This document shows positions 37,620-47,722 of a DNA stretch of 64,000 bases, one piece after another. The stretch is from Melanocharis versteri. Taxonomy: Eukaryota > Chordata > Aves > Passeriformes > Melanocharitidae. The stretch is from positions 815,505 through 879,504 of the forward strand of contig VZTG01004475.1 of NCBI GenBank assembly GCA_013397845.1. The letters run 5' to 3'. The notes beneath the pieces are model-generated. The model worked only from the letters and a program-made list of their open reading frames with translations, was not told the origin of the DNA and did not search any database. Made by a program: the position numbers and the translations under genes. Every line of letters begins with the position of its first letter. Position 1 is the first letter of the stretch.

Positions 37620-40600
37620 ATACGGGTTGAAACCACATAGTATTTTTCCATGTTGGTTTGCATCTTTTGAAGTATAGCAGACTCCCACTAGCACACTTTA
37701 TTACAGTGTAGTAGCTTGCAAGTGTACAGTTTCCAAATTTTCAAAGTTAAAATGACTTAATTTTTTTATAATAAATAGGATTGACTGTAATTAAAGAGAA
37801 AAAAGAGTTTTAAAAATATCAAAGTGAAATGTACCCAAGCCAAAGACTAGCAATATAAAAATTTCCGAAGCAGAAATGAGTCATATAAAATTAACTTTCT
37901 TAAGAACTGCTGTGGCCTGTTAGTACAGCTATTGCTGTCAGCATTTTCAAGTTAAACACCATTTACAATTATTTTATTCCACATCAAATTCAACTATAAG
38001 CTTAAATGCAAATGCCCCAATAATAGTTTTTGTCCTGGTAAAGCTTTGTATTTTATTTCTTTCAGAAGCAATTATAATGTCTGGGGGAATGTAATGAAAA
38101 ATATATTATTGATGAAACCTTGACGTTGGAAAAACATATCTGTGCAGGCAAACTGGTTATTAGGTTAGTGTACAGACAGTCAGTGTGAGGAAAAATGGGA
38201 AAAGGGAACGGCTGACGTTTTGGAAGAGGAGCTTTGGGTGGGATGGACAGGAGCTCGGGCAGAGTTTTGGGAAGGTAAATGGTGGGGAGGTGGTTGGGAA
38301 AGGAGGATTTAGGTGCTGGGGCTGGTTCCCAGTGCAAATGAACAGAGATGTGAACAGAATTTCCTCCCCTTACACTCAGTTTAAGGACAGTGTGTAAACC
38401 CACGTACACAACACATCCCAACTAGCCCTGGAAGTCCTGATTCTCCTTCTGCTTCTGTGCTTTTAGAAACACTGCAATCCTATCCAGTGCCCTTCTCAAG
38501 GAGAACCACGGGATCTGAGTGTTGATTCCAGTGGAAAAATGAGTAATTAATTCATGAACTAAGAAACTGGAGTGTGTGTGTGTGGCTTCTCTCTCCTCGT
38601 TTGGCGTTGTTGTCCTGATGTTTGCAAATTAGCAAAAAGAGTGAACAGTGAGAAAAGTGAGCTGTACCCACCCTAATGGGAGGGAAGAGCTGCCCTGGAA
38701 GCAAAGCAAAGGCAGCAGCACAGCAGGTCCCACCAGAAATGCACAGGCTCTGTAACAGAGCCATTTATACTGATCTGATTACACTGCAGTTTTAATAAAC
38801 CTCCTAGGTAGACTCTGCATATATCACAGATGCTGTTAGCTCCTATAAGGTCAATAAATATTTCTGCATTTTGTTTCAGGCAAATGGGTATTTGTAATGT
38901 GTCTGAGAACGGGAAAGATCTGTGTTAGTAATACATGCCCAGCATATTAGAGACCAGCTAAGGCTGCCTTTTTCTTACCTCATAGTTATCTGCTGGGGAA
39001 GAAGGAGCTTCCTGCAATCTTTCTCCAAGCCCCAGGGATTCAGAGGTTCTGAAAAGGCAGCAGGCAAATACAGCCATGTACCTGTGCACATCTGGATGGC
39101 CCAGGATGTTACAGCTCAGGTGGCTGATGCGTTTGATGGTAGGAAAATTACCTCTTGTTCCAGCTGGACAGCATCGTGCACGAGTCTTATCAATCAAGGT
39201 GGACCACAGACCCTGTTCTTGTCATGTGGTTGTCCCTTGTGTTGATATTAATGATATCCTGGTCCACACGGCTCTTCATGATATAATAAAGTCAATGAAA
39301 AGTTTTGAAGAAGTTAAATACTCTGTCATTCATCTGTGCCAAAAAGGACTTGATAATGAAGTGACAACTCAGACTCAATTTAGCTGTGTTTTAGAGACCT
39401 TCTTTCTCCAGTCTGATCTCTCTGTTCTGTTTCTGCTACAACGCTGCTCAGTCTTTCAGGTTGCCTTAATCTTCAGTGAAATGTGAACAACTGGTGAGTT
39501 TTGTCTTTTTTTTTTTTTAATCTGGTGGCTCTGTGGAATGACAAGGTACTTTAACTGTCCTGCTGTAACTGAGCTGGTTGCCAAGCCCATATCCCAAACG
39601 TGAGGGAAGGGAGAAATCATTACTGCACAAAATTAAGGCAGCGGTGATGGAAATACTACATTATTATTTTTGAATTACGGGGTAGTGTAACATTGCTGTT
39701 GACAAGGGCATCATAATCTCTTCTGCAAACAAGTTTTGTCAAGGATTTATAACTCTGAAGAAATTTGTCTAGGCCTGAAACTTGGCATCATCTCGTTTAA
39801 CAAAGCACTAATTTGTTGTCATACATACTTTAAAGCCTTGCAAGTGCAGTGGGTGTTGAGTTCCATGGTAAGCCCAGCTGTTGGCCCTTTAAACAGGTGA
39901 TATTACATCTGCTTTGGGGGTTTTCCTAGGCACAAAAAGATTACAAGGACTTACAGGAAAAGCTCTCTGTATAGAAGATACTGAGAAGAAAACAAAAATG
40001 AAAGACCCCTTCAAAATGAGATGAGTGAACAGCCCTGGGTTTCTGGATTTATGACTGTACAAAGAGGCCACAATGCCTTTAGGACAATTCCTGGGTGAAT
40101 TTTGCCTTTTCAGTGCTGAGCAGTAAGTGGCCTGAGAAGGCTCACAGTGGGCAGCCCGTTAACACTTGCCACACTTCCTGCTGTGCATGAGCCTGCTAAT
40201 TGTCTCAGCTATTTATGAGCCGCATTTAACAACTGCAGCACCAGTCACAAAGAATTTACAGTAGCATATTCATACTGCTTCTTCCTTGTTGGTTTCATAA
40301 AATGTCCATGTAAACTCAGCTTTCAGTTGTGGAGGTGTCGGAGGGTGGCAGGACCTTTCCTGGAGACCACATTCTATAGTTTCCGAAAGCTTCGCTGATA
40401 AGGGATTGAAGCAGGGAGAATTGTCACAAAAAGAAGTTTCTGGTGGTTCCATAACAAGATATTCCTATCAGGCAGGATGTAAATGTGTTATTTTTAAGGT
40501 CAGAGCACAGGCAGAGAGTTTTGAAATGGGCTCGTTAAGGCAATAACGATCTGATAAAGCTGACTCTCCTGATTCCTTGTGTACAGTTATTTGAAAGGAT

Positions 40601-42190
40601 ATTTAGCTTTGGTTTGATACCTCTCTATAAACATTCTCCCCACGAATCAGTGGAAGTATAGAAATGTACATCAGCTTTATTGGTCATGAGCTTGGCTCTG
40701 TCCACTATTCCAGAGTTTATGATCCCCTTTGCTGTCCCTATAGAGTGGCTTTAAAGCTCACTTGGTGCATATTCAGACTTCTGGCATTTTGCAGTTGCTC
40801 TTTTATCTTTATAATAAAACATGTATTTAACAACAATTAAATGTCGAAACAGCTTGCTGGCAGATGGGGTGAATTTTCTATCTCCTGAAGTTTTCAAAAA
40901 TGTCTTTCAAAAATATGTTCATTTTATGGTCTGTGTAATAGAAAAGACTGAACTAGAGTATTGTAGTGTTTTTTCTTGACTTCGGTTTTTTTTCTGTATT
41001 TCTATTGGGTTTTTTTTTCCAATTCATTATAATTGTGAATATGTAGTGTTTTCTTTCTCCTTCCAATTCCAAGCCAAAACTACATTTAATACATAATGTT
41101 TAAGTCATGCCTACTTCCTTAGCCAGCTAAATACCAAATACTAAATAGAACAGGTGATACAGACTGCATAGCACAAATGATCTGTGCCTTGAGAACCAGG
41201 AGACCCCTTTCTAAAATTACTTTTGGAATGGTTAAATGCAGTGCAGGCCCTGATCTCAGATACTTCAAAGAAAGTCGTGCTGTGTCCTTAGACTGAAACA
41301 ATGAGCTTAGCAATATTAGTGGAAAAAATGAAGTTAACAACTGCAGCTACTCTTGCATTCTTTGCATTCTTTTAACTAAAGGACATACGTTGCTAATAAG
41401 ATCCCATACTCCAAAGGCTGGTCTCAAATATAAAACTGAATTGAATATTGATTTTTAAATTTTAGTTCATTTAGCTGCTTGCTTGTTTGTTTGTTTTCTT
41501 CTGAAGTGAGGAAGCTGGTTTTGGTGCTTTGAATGAAAATTGAATTGCTGAGATGCTAAGCTGTAGAATGGGGTTACTGCTCATCTGCATTAATAACCAT
41601 TTCAAGAAATTTCATATGAATTTTTATTATGCATTTATATGTAGATTTAAATAACCTTTATTAATACACTCCATTGAACAATAACACACTTTTTTTAATG
41701 TCATAAATACGGGGAAAACTTAACTACCACAGATAGGCAACGGTCAACATTTATAAGCTCAGCAAGATTAATATTTGCAATGAAACTGCATCTGAAAAAC
41801 TGCCTTAATTCTGGTTTATGGCTAGTACTGTAGTAATCTGCCAAGGGTTTACTTATTTGGCTAAAACAGTTTGTTAAATTACTTCAGGAATTCTAGAGCC
41901 AAAATTACGTGTTTATGAAATGCAATGATGATTTGTTTTGCTTTAAAGGACAAAACACCAGTCTTTGACTTCTAATAAAAGGCAATATGGAGTTGGAAGG
42001 ATGAGGTTGTGCAGTTGATATTACCTAGCAGTGATCTCTGTCACTGATGGTTTTTAAATTAATCCTTCCACTAACAGAGGAGGAGACAGCGTGAAAGGGC
42101 AGATAAATAGCTTGAGAGCTAGTTATCTCAATTTTCCAAAGAATATGAATGCATGGTGTGATGCCCAGTTGGTGCTTGGCAGGAAGCTCA
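37620..42190 (+). other. AT-rich intronic sequence
   Basis: No exon or definite repeat was seen. A TG run of six units lies at about 38572-38583. The plus-strand frame 39076-39486 (136 codons) is open and was examined for reverse-transcriptase resemblance because it contains an 'INDILVH' string. The match is too weak to use. The sequence around 40160-40460 is mixed unique sequence. Confidence 0.5.
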
Positions 42191-42194
42191 GTGC

Positions 42195-42370
42195 AGCAGG
42201 CATCATTTCTGGGGCTGGCACTATTCAATATCTTCCTGAACAACCTGGATGGAGAGGGGGAGTTCTCTCTTGAGGGATCTCGGGGTGATGCACAACCGTG
42301 GGGATTGTGGTGCTGGAGTTCAGGGGTCCTTCACAAGCCTGAGGGCTGGGCTAGCAAAGTCCACAGAGGG
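42195..42370 (+). mobile_element. Decayed CR1 reverse-transcriptase fragment
   Basis: In the plus-strand frame running through 42200, the translation contains FLGLALFNIFLNNLD. This aligns with the CR1/LINE RT motif in which a '(V)LGP-LFNIFINDLD' string precedes the catalytic region. About 20 codons on, 'KPEGWASK' roughly fits the 'TPEG' segment that follows in CR1. The catalytic aspartate motif is not recognisable, so this piece is inactive. It is internal to the element, unlike the 3' tails elsewhere in the window. No continuation to a 3' end was found. The boundaries are loose. Confidence 0.5.
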
Positions 42371-42374
42371 CAGC

Positions 42375-43900
42375 CACGGCAGCTTTGCAGCTGTATGACT
42401 TTGCAGCCATTTCTTGACTCCGCTGGAATTTAAAGACTAAATTTGCAATCGTTATTTAAATAAATATTGCAGGCTCTCACACTCATTTAAGAGGCTGTAG
42501 TTCGGCTCGCTCTAAGCTCTGTTGCTCCCACTGCATATGGAAGAGTTCGGACTGCAGGTGGAGGAGAATTGATTTGCCAAGTGACTGGAATGGTCACTCG
42601 GAGTGTGTGGGCTCTCTTGGCTGTTCCCAGGCTGCCTGACAGTTATAGGTGAGGGATATTTATATGGCTGTAGGGGGAAAATAGGATCTGTAAATTGGTA
42701 TTGTATAGAGGCAGATAGCCTTTCAGGGGACAATAGGCTGTTTCATTATATTGGAGCTTGCAAGCGCTTTGCTCTCTTCAGAGAGCTTCAAAAAGCTGAA
42801 TTCCACTTTGCCATTACAGTGGGTTCCTCTATTATGTGGTAATATTATTTGGAGGTGAGTCTTGGAGAGTGAAAATGCCTTAAAACATAAAAATGGAGTG
42901 ATAATGTAGTATTGTAGGTTTCAGTCTAGTGTTCAGCACTATGAGAGGCTTCGTATCTTTATCTTCATTTTATTCTAATTGAGAAGTGAGTCTGATGTTT
43001 GAAAAGCCCTAAATTACAGATGCTTATGTGTTGGAATGGCTATTGTCAGAGTATGGGTGAAAAGGCACCCTGGTGTTGCAGTCTGTCAAAAATGATTTGT
43101 TGAAAATTGACTTTGAGTGTTTGTACTGGAGGTCAGAGTTCCCTTTAGAGGGTTTCTACTTCCACAGAAATATCTAGAAGTGCCACAGTTATGCCTTGCT
43201 ATTAAAGGAATGATTTTGTTACAAATACTTACCTGGCAGTGCTTTTGATTCATTAAAATGGGAAAAATAAGTGGAGCAAAACAGCTGGGACAATTTCGAA
43301 GTAAATTCATCAGTCATTCAGGAACTATGCATTTAAAATACCTATAAATAATAGAATGCTCCATCTAAATGGAAGCCTTTTATTGATATGTAAGTACAGT
43401 GTCACCCTGAAGTTTCTTTTTTAATTTATCATTTCCTTGTGTTTAGAATCAGATCAGGCAATTCATATTATTTACAGCTTTTCAACTTTATTTTAGCAGC
43501 ATTATTTTGTATGGCGTGTGAAATGAAATTGTTGCACACAGTTGTTAAGCTTTAAAATTACTTTCAGGTAACAAATAATTGTTTTGGAAACTCTGAGCCT
43601 TCACTCAATTTTTTAATATTATCTCGAGGACTGACAAAATAATTGGATAATTTCAGTGGTTTGCCATTGGCACTTTTAAATTCCGTTTATTCATATTCTT
43701 ACAGTATATTCCCATAAATATCATCTTTCTCCTGTGATGATGTTCATGTGACTGCTGATGCCTCAGAAGATGGACAATGGAAATGGGGGGAGTGAAATAT
43801 TGAGAACCCAGCTTTTGGGTTTTATTGCCTATTTCGTTCTCTCAGGTTTACAAAGAATAAATAAACAGTTTATGCGTGCAGATAGAAACAAACGTTTAGG
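42375..43900 (+). other. NAALADL2: Intronic sequence immediately upstream of the NAALADL2 exon
   Basis: No other exon was recognised. The last 100 bases before the exon are AT-rich with a modest pyrimidine stretch (ttttgtttcaac) leading to the acceptor. Upstream, 42430-42850 is unique, fairly balanced sequence with several short open frames and no recognisable product. Confidence 0.55.
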
Positions 43901-43907
43901 TGTTAAA

Positions 43908-43921
43908 TTTTGTTTCAACAG
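43908..43921 (+). other. NAALADL2: 3' splice site of the NAALADL2 exon
   Basis: The pyrimidine-leaning stretch tttgtttcaac is followed by the AG at 43920-43921. Splicing here starts the exon at 43922. The reading frame that matches NAALADL2 is open directly after this AG, and its similarity to the family begins at the same place, which supports the boundary. The tract is short and interrupted by A's, so this is a moderate acceptor. Confidence 0.8.
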
Positions 43922-44423
43922 ATAAAAAGATGGCCTATCACAAAGTGAGCGCAGAGCAGAGGGCACAGGGCCACTCTGCATACCTTGACAGCGATGAGCT
44001 CCAGGCCACGGCGCTGGAGCTGGAGTGGGACATGGAGAAGGAGCTGGAGGAGCCTGGCTTCGACCATTTCCGACTGGACGGGGCAGCCCAGCACCACCTG
44101 GGGAACTCACAGAGCCCTGACCTCGACCTGGAGCCCATCCAGCCCTCCTCTTCTCCGAAGGGAAGATTCCAGAGGCTTCAGGAAGACCCTGACTACATCT
44201 CCCACTACACCAGACAGGCACCAAAGAGCAACCGCTGCAGCTTTTTTCGGATACTGAAAGTATTTTGCACTGCTTTGATTTTATTTATTTTTGGAATCGT
44301 GATAGGATATTATGCACGCAAGAAATGCCCTTCTCCCCCGGCATCTCAAGAACCAAATAATCCTCATATCTACCATGAAATTCTCAAGGAAATAAAAGCT
44401 GAAAATATCCAACGGATTTACAG
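43922..44423 (+). CDS. NAALADL2: NAALADL2 exon: cytoplasmic tail, transmembrane helix, stalk start
   Basis: This 502-nt exon encodes the N-terminal part of N-acetylated alpha-linked acidic dipeptidase-like 2, a single-pass type II membrane protein related to glutamate carboxypeptidase II (PSMA) and the transferrin receptor. From the ATG at 43930 there are 164 full codons plus two bases of an Arg codon split by the donor site. Recognisable family segments are MAYHKV at the start, LQATALELEWDMEKELEE (residues about 24-41, acidic), SPKGRFQRLQ (75-84), and APKSNRC (97-103) just before the membrane helix (about 109-128, FGIVIGYY at its end). A proline-rich stalk and an EILKEIKAE segment follow. 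The known mammalian protein has about 17 residues before this methionine, encoded mostly upstream. The exon begins two bases into a codon, which fits that. The ATG also has a strong context (A at -3, G at +4), so it could serve as a start. The peptidase-like domain lies on later exons outside the window. The family is generally thought to lack full peptidase activity, which cannot be judged here. The first ~300 nt are much more GC-rich than the introns. No frameshift or stop is present. Confidence 0.95.
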
Positions 44424-44430
44424 GTATGTA
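44422..44430 (+). other. NAALADL2: 5' splice site of the NAALADL2 exon
   Basis: The sequence caggtatgta gives a near-consensus donor, with the exon ending in CAG at 44423 and the intron opening GTATGT. If unspliced, the frame would run only 17 more codons beyond the donor to a stop at 44473-44475. The split codon (AG at the exon end) matches the Arg found at this place in the family. Confidence 0.9.
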
Positions 44431-46750
44431 CCTTGGCAGGTTTTTTGTCTAAATGCTCTCAGGTGCCACTGTTAAGTCTTCACATGATTTGTTTTATGTG
44501 GAATCTTATTTACAAACCCTGATATTTTTTTTTTTATGGTTGATTTTATCATGACACTTGGGAGGTGTTCATAAGCATATACAAATTTCATTATTTTTTA
44601 ATAATGCAAATTTGTGCTAATCATAATAGGTTTTGCTTTAATAATGTTCTATTGCTAAATATATTATTATCTTTAATGCAAATGAATTGAAAAACACAGA
44701 TAATTCAAATTGAATTGAAATATAGACAATAGAACAGCTGTCCTAGATCCAGCTGACTGCCAAATAACACTATTGAAAAGCAAGGTTGATATGATGTTTT
44801 TTAATATTTGGTGCTTTAAGAAATCCCCATCTGATTTTTGGCACAAAAGTGAACCCTAGCTGGTGTTTTTTCTCTATATGGTGAATTAAACCTTTATTCT
44901 CCACGTGTTTAGGATGGAAAAAAATGACCTTTGCACTCTGAAAGATGGTGATTTGTTAATTTTTTATTCTTTATTACCTGTTCTAAGAATGTAAATTTTT
45001 GTAAAATACCTGGGTTTGACTGGGTTTGATTTTATCCTTTTTTTGAATGTGGACTCCTTTCACTGCTTTGACAGTCTATATAGCATGTTTGTATCAGAAT
45101 ATAATCACTTTCTTGTAGCAATAAGTGTAGAAGAAAATAGGCTTTCTTGCCAACTTTTGGAAGTTGCTTCTATATGGGGAGGGGAGATGAACTTATTTTT
45201 GGCTTCTGGAATACGAAGTTCCTTTTCGTGTTAAAGGTAATGCATTGCAGATTTTTTGATCAGTACCAGTTCAGAAGCAGCAGAACTCCCACACCTGAAG
45301 TTGGAAAAGATGGTCATGCAAAGAAGTGTTGTTGAGTAGATCAGAAATACATCAGAAGTTACCACAGCAGTGTTCTAATAATATCTGTCTTTTATTATAT
45401 TTGCTAAGCCAAGTCTTCAATCCTGTAGTGGCTAATACCATGTTTTGAGCCAACACTGTTATTAAATTCAAGAGAAAAAGTACAAATGAAGGGTTTCATG
45501 TCAGTTTTCACGTGCTGAATTGATTCTACTTCATACAAATCTAATTATTTTCCTAATGTGAAAGGGTACAGGTGATGAAAAATGTTGATTTTTAATATAA
45601 AAAAAATAACTTCTTTGCCTTTCAGAGAGTAAATTGAACTGAATTCTGTCATTAGGCTTCATCATAACCCAAGTATTGGAGTAAGCTAAGCCCTAAGATT
45701 GGGCATTACACAAATTACAGCAAATTGCTGTCATGTCTGTCAGACTCAGGATAATGCTTCAGTACTTTGTGTTTGGGGACTGGGAATCACTTGCCATTCT
45801 GTTATTTCAAAGAGTGGTTTAAAACCATCCCTTTTCACACCCTTCATCACTTGTCAAATGATTTCAGCTTGCTTTTAGGATATTAGTTAGAATCTGGATT
45901 TTAGGTGAAATTAATTATATGTGTACTTCGGAACTTAAAAAACTTTGGTAGTTGCCATCCTTTAACGTAATTCTTAATATTTGTTTGGGTTTCTTTTCTA
46001 TTTAATAGCATGATTTCAATAAATGTAGTCGAACATTAATTCAGCTCCCTATCAATTCTGTACATAAATATGTAATCAATGCTTTTAGTATAGTGCATTA
46101 CTCACAAGGTTTTTCCTAATCCAGCGTTTTGGTCTGGGACAGCTCTTTTCCCATGCTGTGTTCAGTTGCTTTCCCTCAACATCTGTTTGGCAGGAGTCAG
46201 AGTGACTGCAGTGAAACCTGGGTGTGTGCAGCCCTATGAGTACAGAACATGCAACATATGTTCCTTGGGTTAAAAAAAAAAGCCCAAACCTGACAAAATC
46301 AGTATCTGTTATTGGAAAACTTCCTTCAATAAAATACTTCGAGTTACTAGGAATAAGTGGCAGCTGCTTAGCTTGCAATTTCTAAATGTTACTGAGCATG
46401 ACATTAATTTAATCTTCGTTGTTTACTCTGTAGATCAGGCTCAGATGGTATGGGAGTTTGCTAACAGTCCTATAAAGGAATTAGGAGGAAAAAAACACGT
46501 TTAAGAGACACTGAGGTGCCAATGATATTGCTGGAGCAGACATCACCTTAATGTGCTTGGAGGTCTGGAGTGGGAGCTTTCTATTGGGGTGAAATCTGCT
46601 TGTGGTCACATGAAGCTTTGAGGATTTGACCCTTTGCACTTCTGAAGAGGTGGCAGAAGTGCTCCAGGGGACTTGTGTCGGTTCTGTTTGGATTTGGACG
46701 GGATTCTGCGTGAGTTGAATGAAGCCTGTCTACCAATCCCTGTTAGGGAT
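44424..46750 (+). other. NAALADL2: Start of the downstream NAALADL2 intron
   Basis: AT-rich sequence with no further NAALADL2 exon recognised. T runs lie near 44527 and 45042, and an A run near 45600. The short plus-strand frames around 45016-45335 show no family resemblance. Confidence 0.65.
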
Positions 46751-46754
46751 GGAG

Positions 46755-46925
46755 GATGGTTGCTGCCCAGGGAAGTGGCTGAGTCCCCATCCCTGGAGGG
46801 ATTTAAAGGACACACAGATGTGGCACCTGGGGACGGGGTTTAGCACCTTGTCACTCAGCAGTGCTGCCTTAATGGTTGGACTCAATCTTACAAGACTTTT
46901 CCTGCCTAAGCAGTTCTGTGGTGGT
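46755..46925 (+). mobile_element. CR1 LINE, 3' fragment
   Basis: The order 'ttgctgcccagggaagtggc', 'tgagtccccatccctggagg', 'gatttaaaggacacacagat', 'gtggcacctggggacggggt', 'aatggttggactcaatctta' and a degraded 'cagttctgtgg' end is that of a CR1 3' region on the plus strand. It is closest to the copy at 35.9 kb (shared 'agatgtggc…ctggggac' block), so the two probably belong to one subfamily. It is 5'-truncated and lies about 2.3 kb downstream of the NAALADL2 exon. The frames at 46719-46934 and 46730-46951 are its shadows. Confidence 0.88.
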
Positions 46926-47071
46926 GTAGGATAACAGCAGTTTGTGTTCATGGGCTGCTGAATTGGGATATTGAGGTGTTCCTGTGTGGCTCCTCCACTG
47001 GAGGCTCCTGGTGGGCTCCTCTTCTGTCAGTCCCATCCTGGCTGTCTACATCTCCCCAGCTCCATGTTAAG

Positions 47072-47150
47072 CTTTTTTCTTTTTTTTCTTTTTTTTCTTT
47101 TTTTCCTTTTTTTCCTTTTTTTTTCTTTTTTTTCTTTTTTTTCTTTCCTC
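47072..47150 (+). repeat. 79-nt uninterrupted pyrimidine tract (CT7-8)n
   Basis: Every base from 47072 to 47150 is C or T, mostly T runs of 6-9 separated by one or two C's. It ends in ctttcctc followed by AG at 47151-47152, so it has the form of a very strong 3' splice site on the gene's strand. No coding frame follows. The phenylalanine/serine frames across it are composition artefacts. Confidence 0.95.
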
Positions 47151-47152
47151 AG

Positions 47153-47520
47153 CAGACATAATCATTAGTTGAGAAGACTCAGTGTGTTGGCTTTTATTCC
47201 TCCAGCTTTGCACCTTGTTTCCCGTGAAATGGGAATGCTACAGAATTTCTGTGCAATTTAGCACAGTTGTAATTACTGGTCTTGGCCAAGTTGCTTAATC
47301 AACGGTACAGCCTAAGTCAACATTATCTCTGTGAGCCTCTTTGAACACCTCTCCCCACCCCCTGTAGGGAGGTGCTTGGATTGTTGACGATAAAAAGTAG
47401 AAATCAGTTCATTCCTGGTGTTTCAGAGGTTTCAAGACAAGTTGTCAGAGGTGCCTGAAGGGCAAAAGTAATTGCCACAAAAAATTAGTATTTCTCACCT
47501 AGCACTCTCCATTTTAATTT
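47153..47520 (+). other. Unique segment between two low-complexity tracts
   Basis: These 368 bases lie between the pyrimidine tract and the A/C tract. Part of it (about 47205-47240, with 'gtttcccgtgaaatgggaat') faintly recalls the core of MIR-type SINEs, and 'cttggccaagttgcttaa' near 47281 fits the same order loosely. The resemblance is too weak for a call. If the segment is a retroposed element, the A-rich tract after it would be its tail. Confidence 0.3.
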
Positions 47521-47722
47521 AAAAAAAACAAAAAAAACAAAACAAAACAAAAAAAAAAAAACAAAACAAAACAAAAAAAAACCAAAAAAAACCCACAAAA
47601 AAACCCCAGAAAGCAAAAAACAAAACCAAAACAACAAAAAAAAAACCAAAAAAACCCCAAAAAACCNNNNNNNNNNNNNNNNNNNNNNNNNNNNNNNNAA
47701 AAAAAAAAAAATCACCAAAAAA
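47521..47722. repeat. A/C-rich low-complexity tract with internal gap
   Basis: The tract is built of CAAAA-type and poly-A stretches with almost no other bases, interrupted by 32 N's and resuming as poly-A. Its true length is unknown because of the gap. Minus-strand frames across it, including one that reads through the N's, are not genes. Confidence 0.95.
47667..47698. other. Assembly gap (32 N)
   Basis: Exactly 32 undetermined bases lie within the A-rich tract. The size equals that of the second gap at 63.9 kb. Confidence 0.99.

Noticed and set aside
37253..37663. 136-codon Lys/Asn/Thr-rich minus-strand frame.
   Set aside because: It is the complement of a GT-rich low-complexity tract plus CR1 tail. 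The lack of stops follows from base composition.
39076..39486. 136-codon plus-strand frame with an INDILVH string, considered as a retroelement reverse transcriptase.
   Set aside because: The string only loosely resembles the catalytic (Y/F)xDD region. The first catalytic Asp context is wrong and no flanking RT motifs are visible. It is treated as chance.
47205..47310. Faint similarity to the MIR SINE core.
   Set aside because: Only two short blocks resemble it and no tRNA-like head or tail is recognisable. It is mentioned only as a possibility in the feature list.
47485..47718. 77-codon minus-strand Phe-rich frame.
   Set aside because: It reads through the 32-N gap and the A/C tract, so it is purely an artefact.
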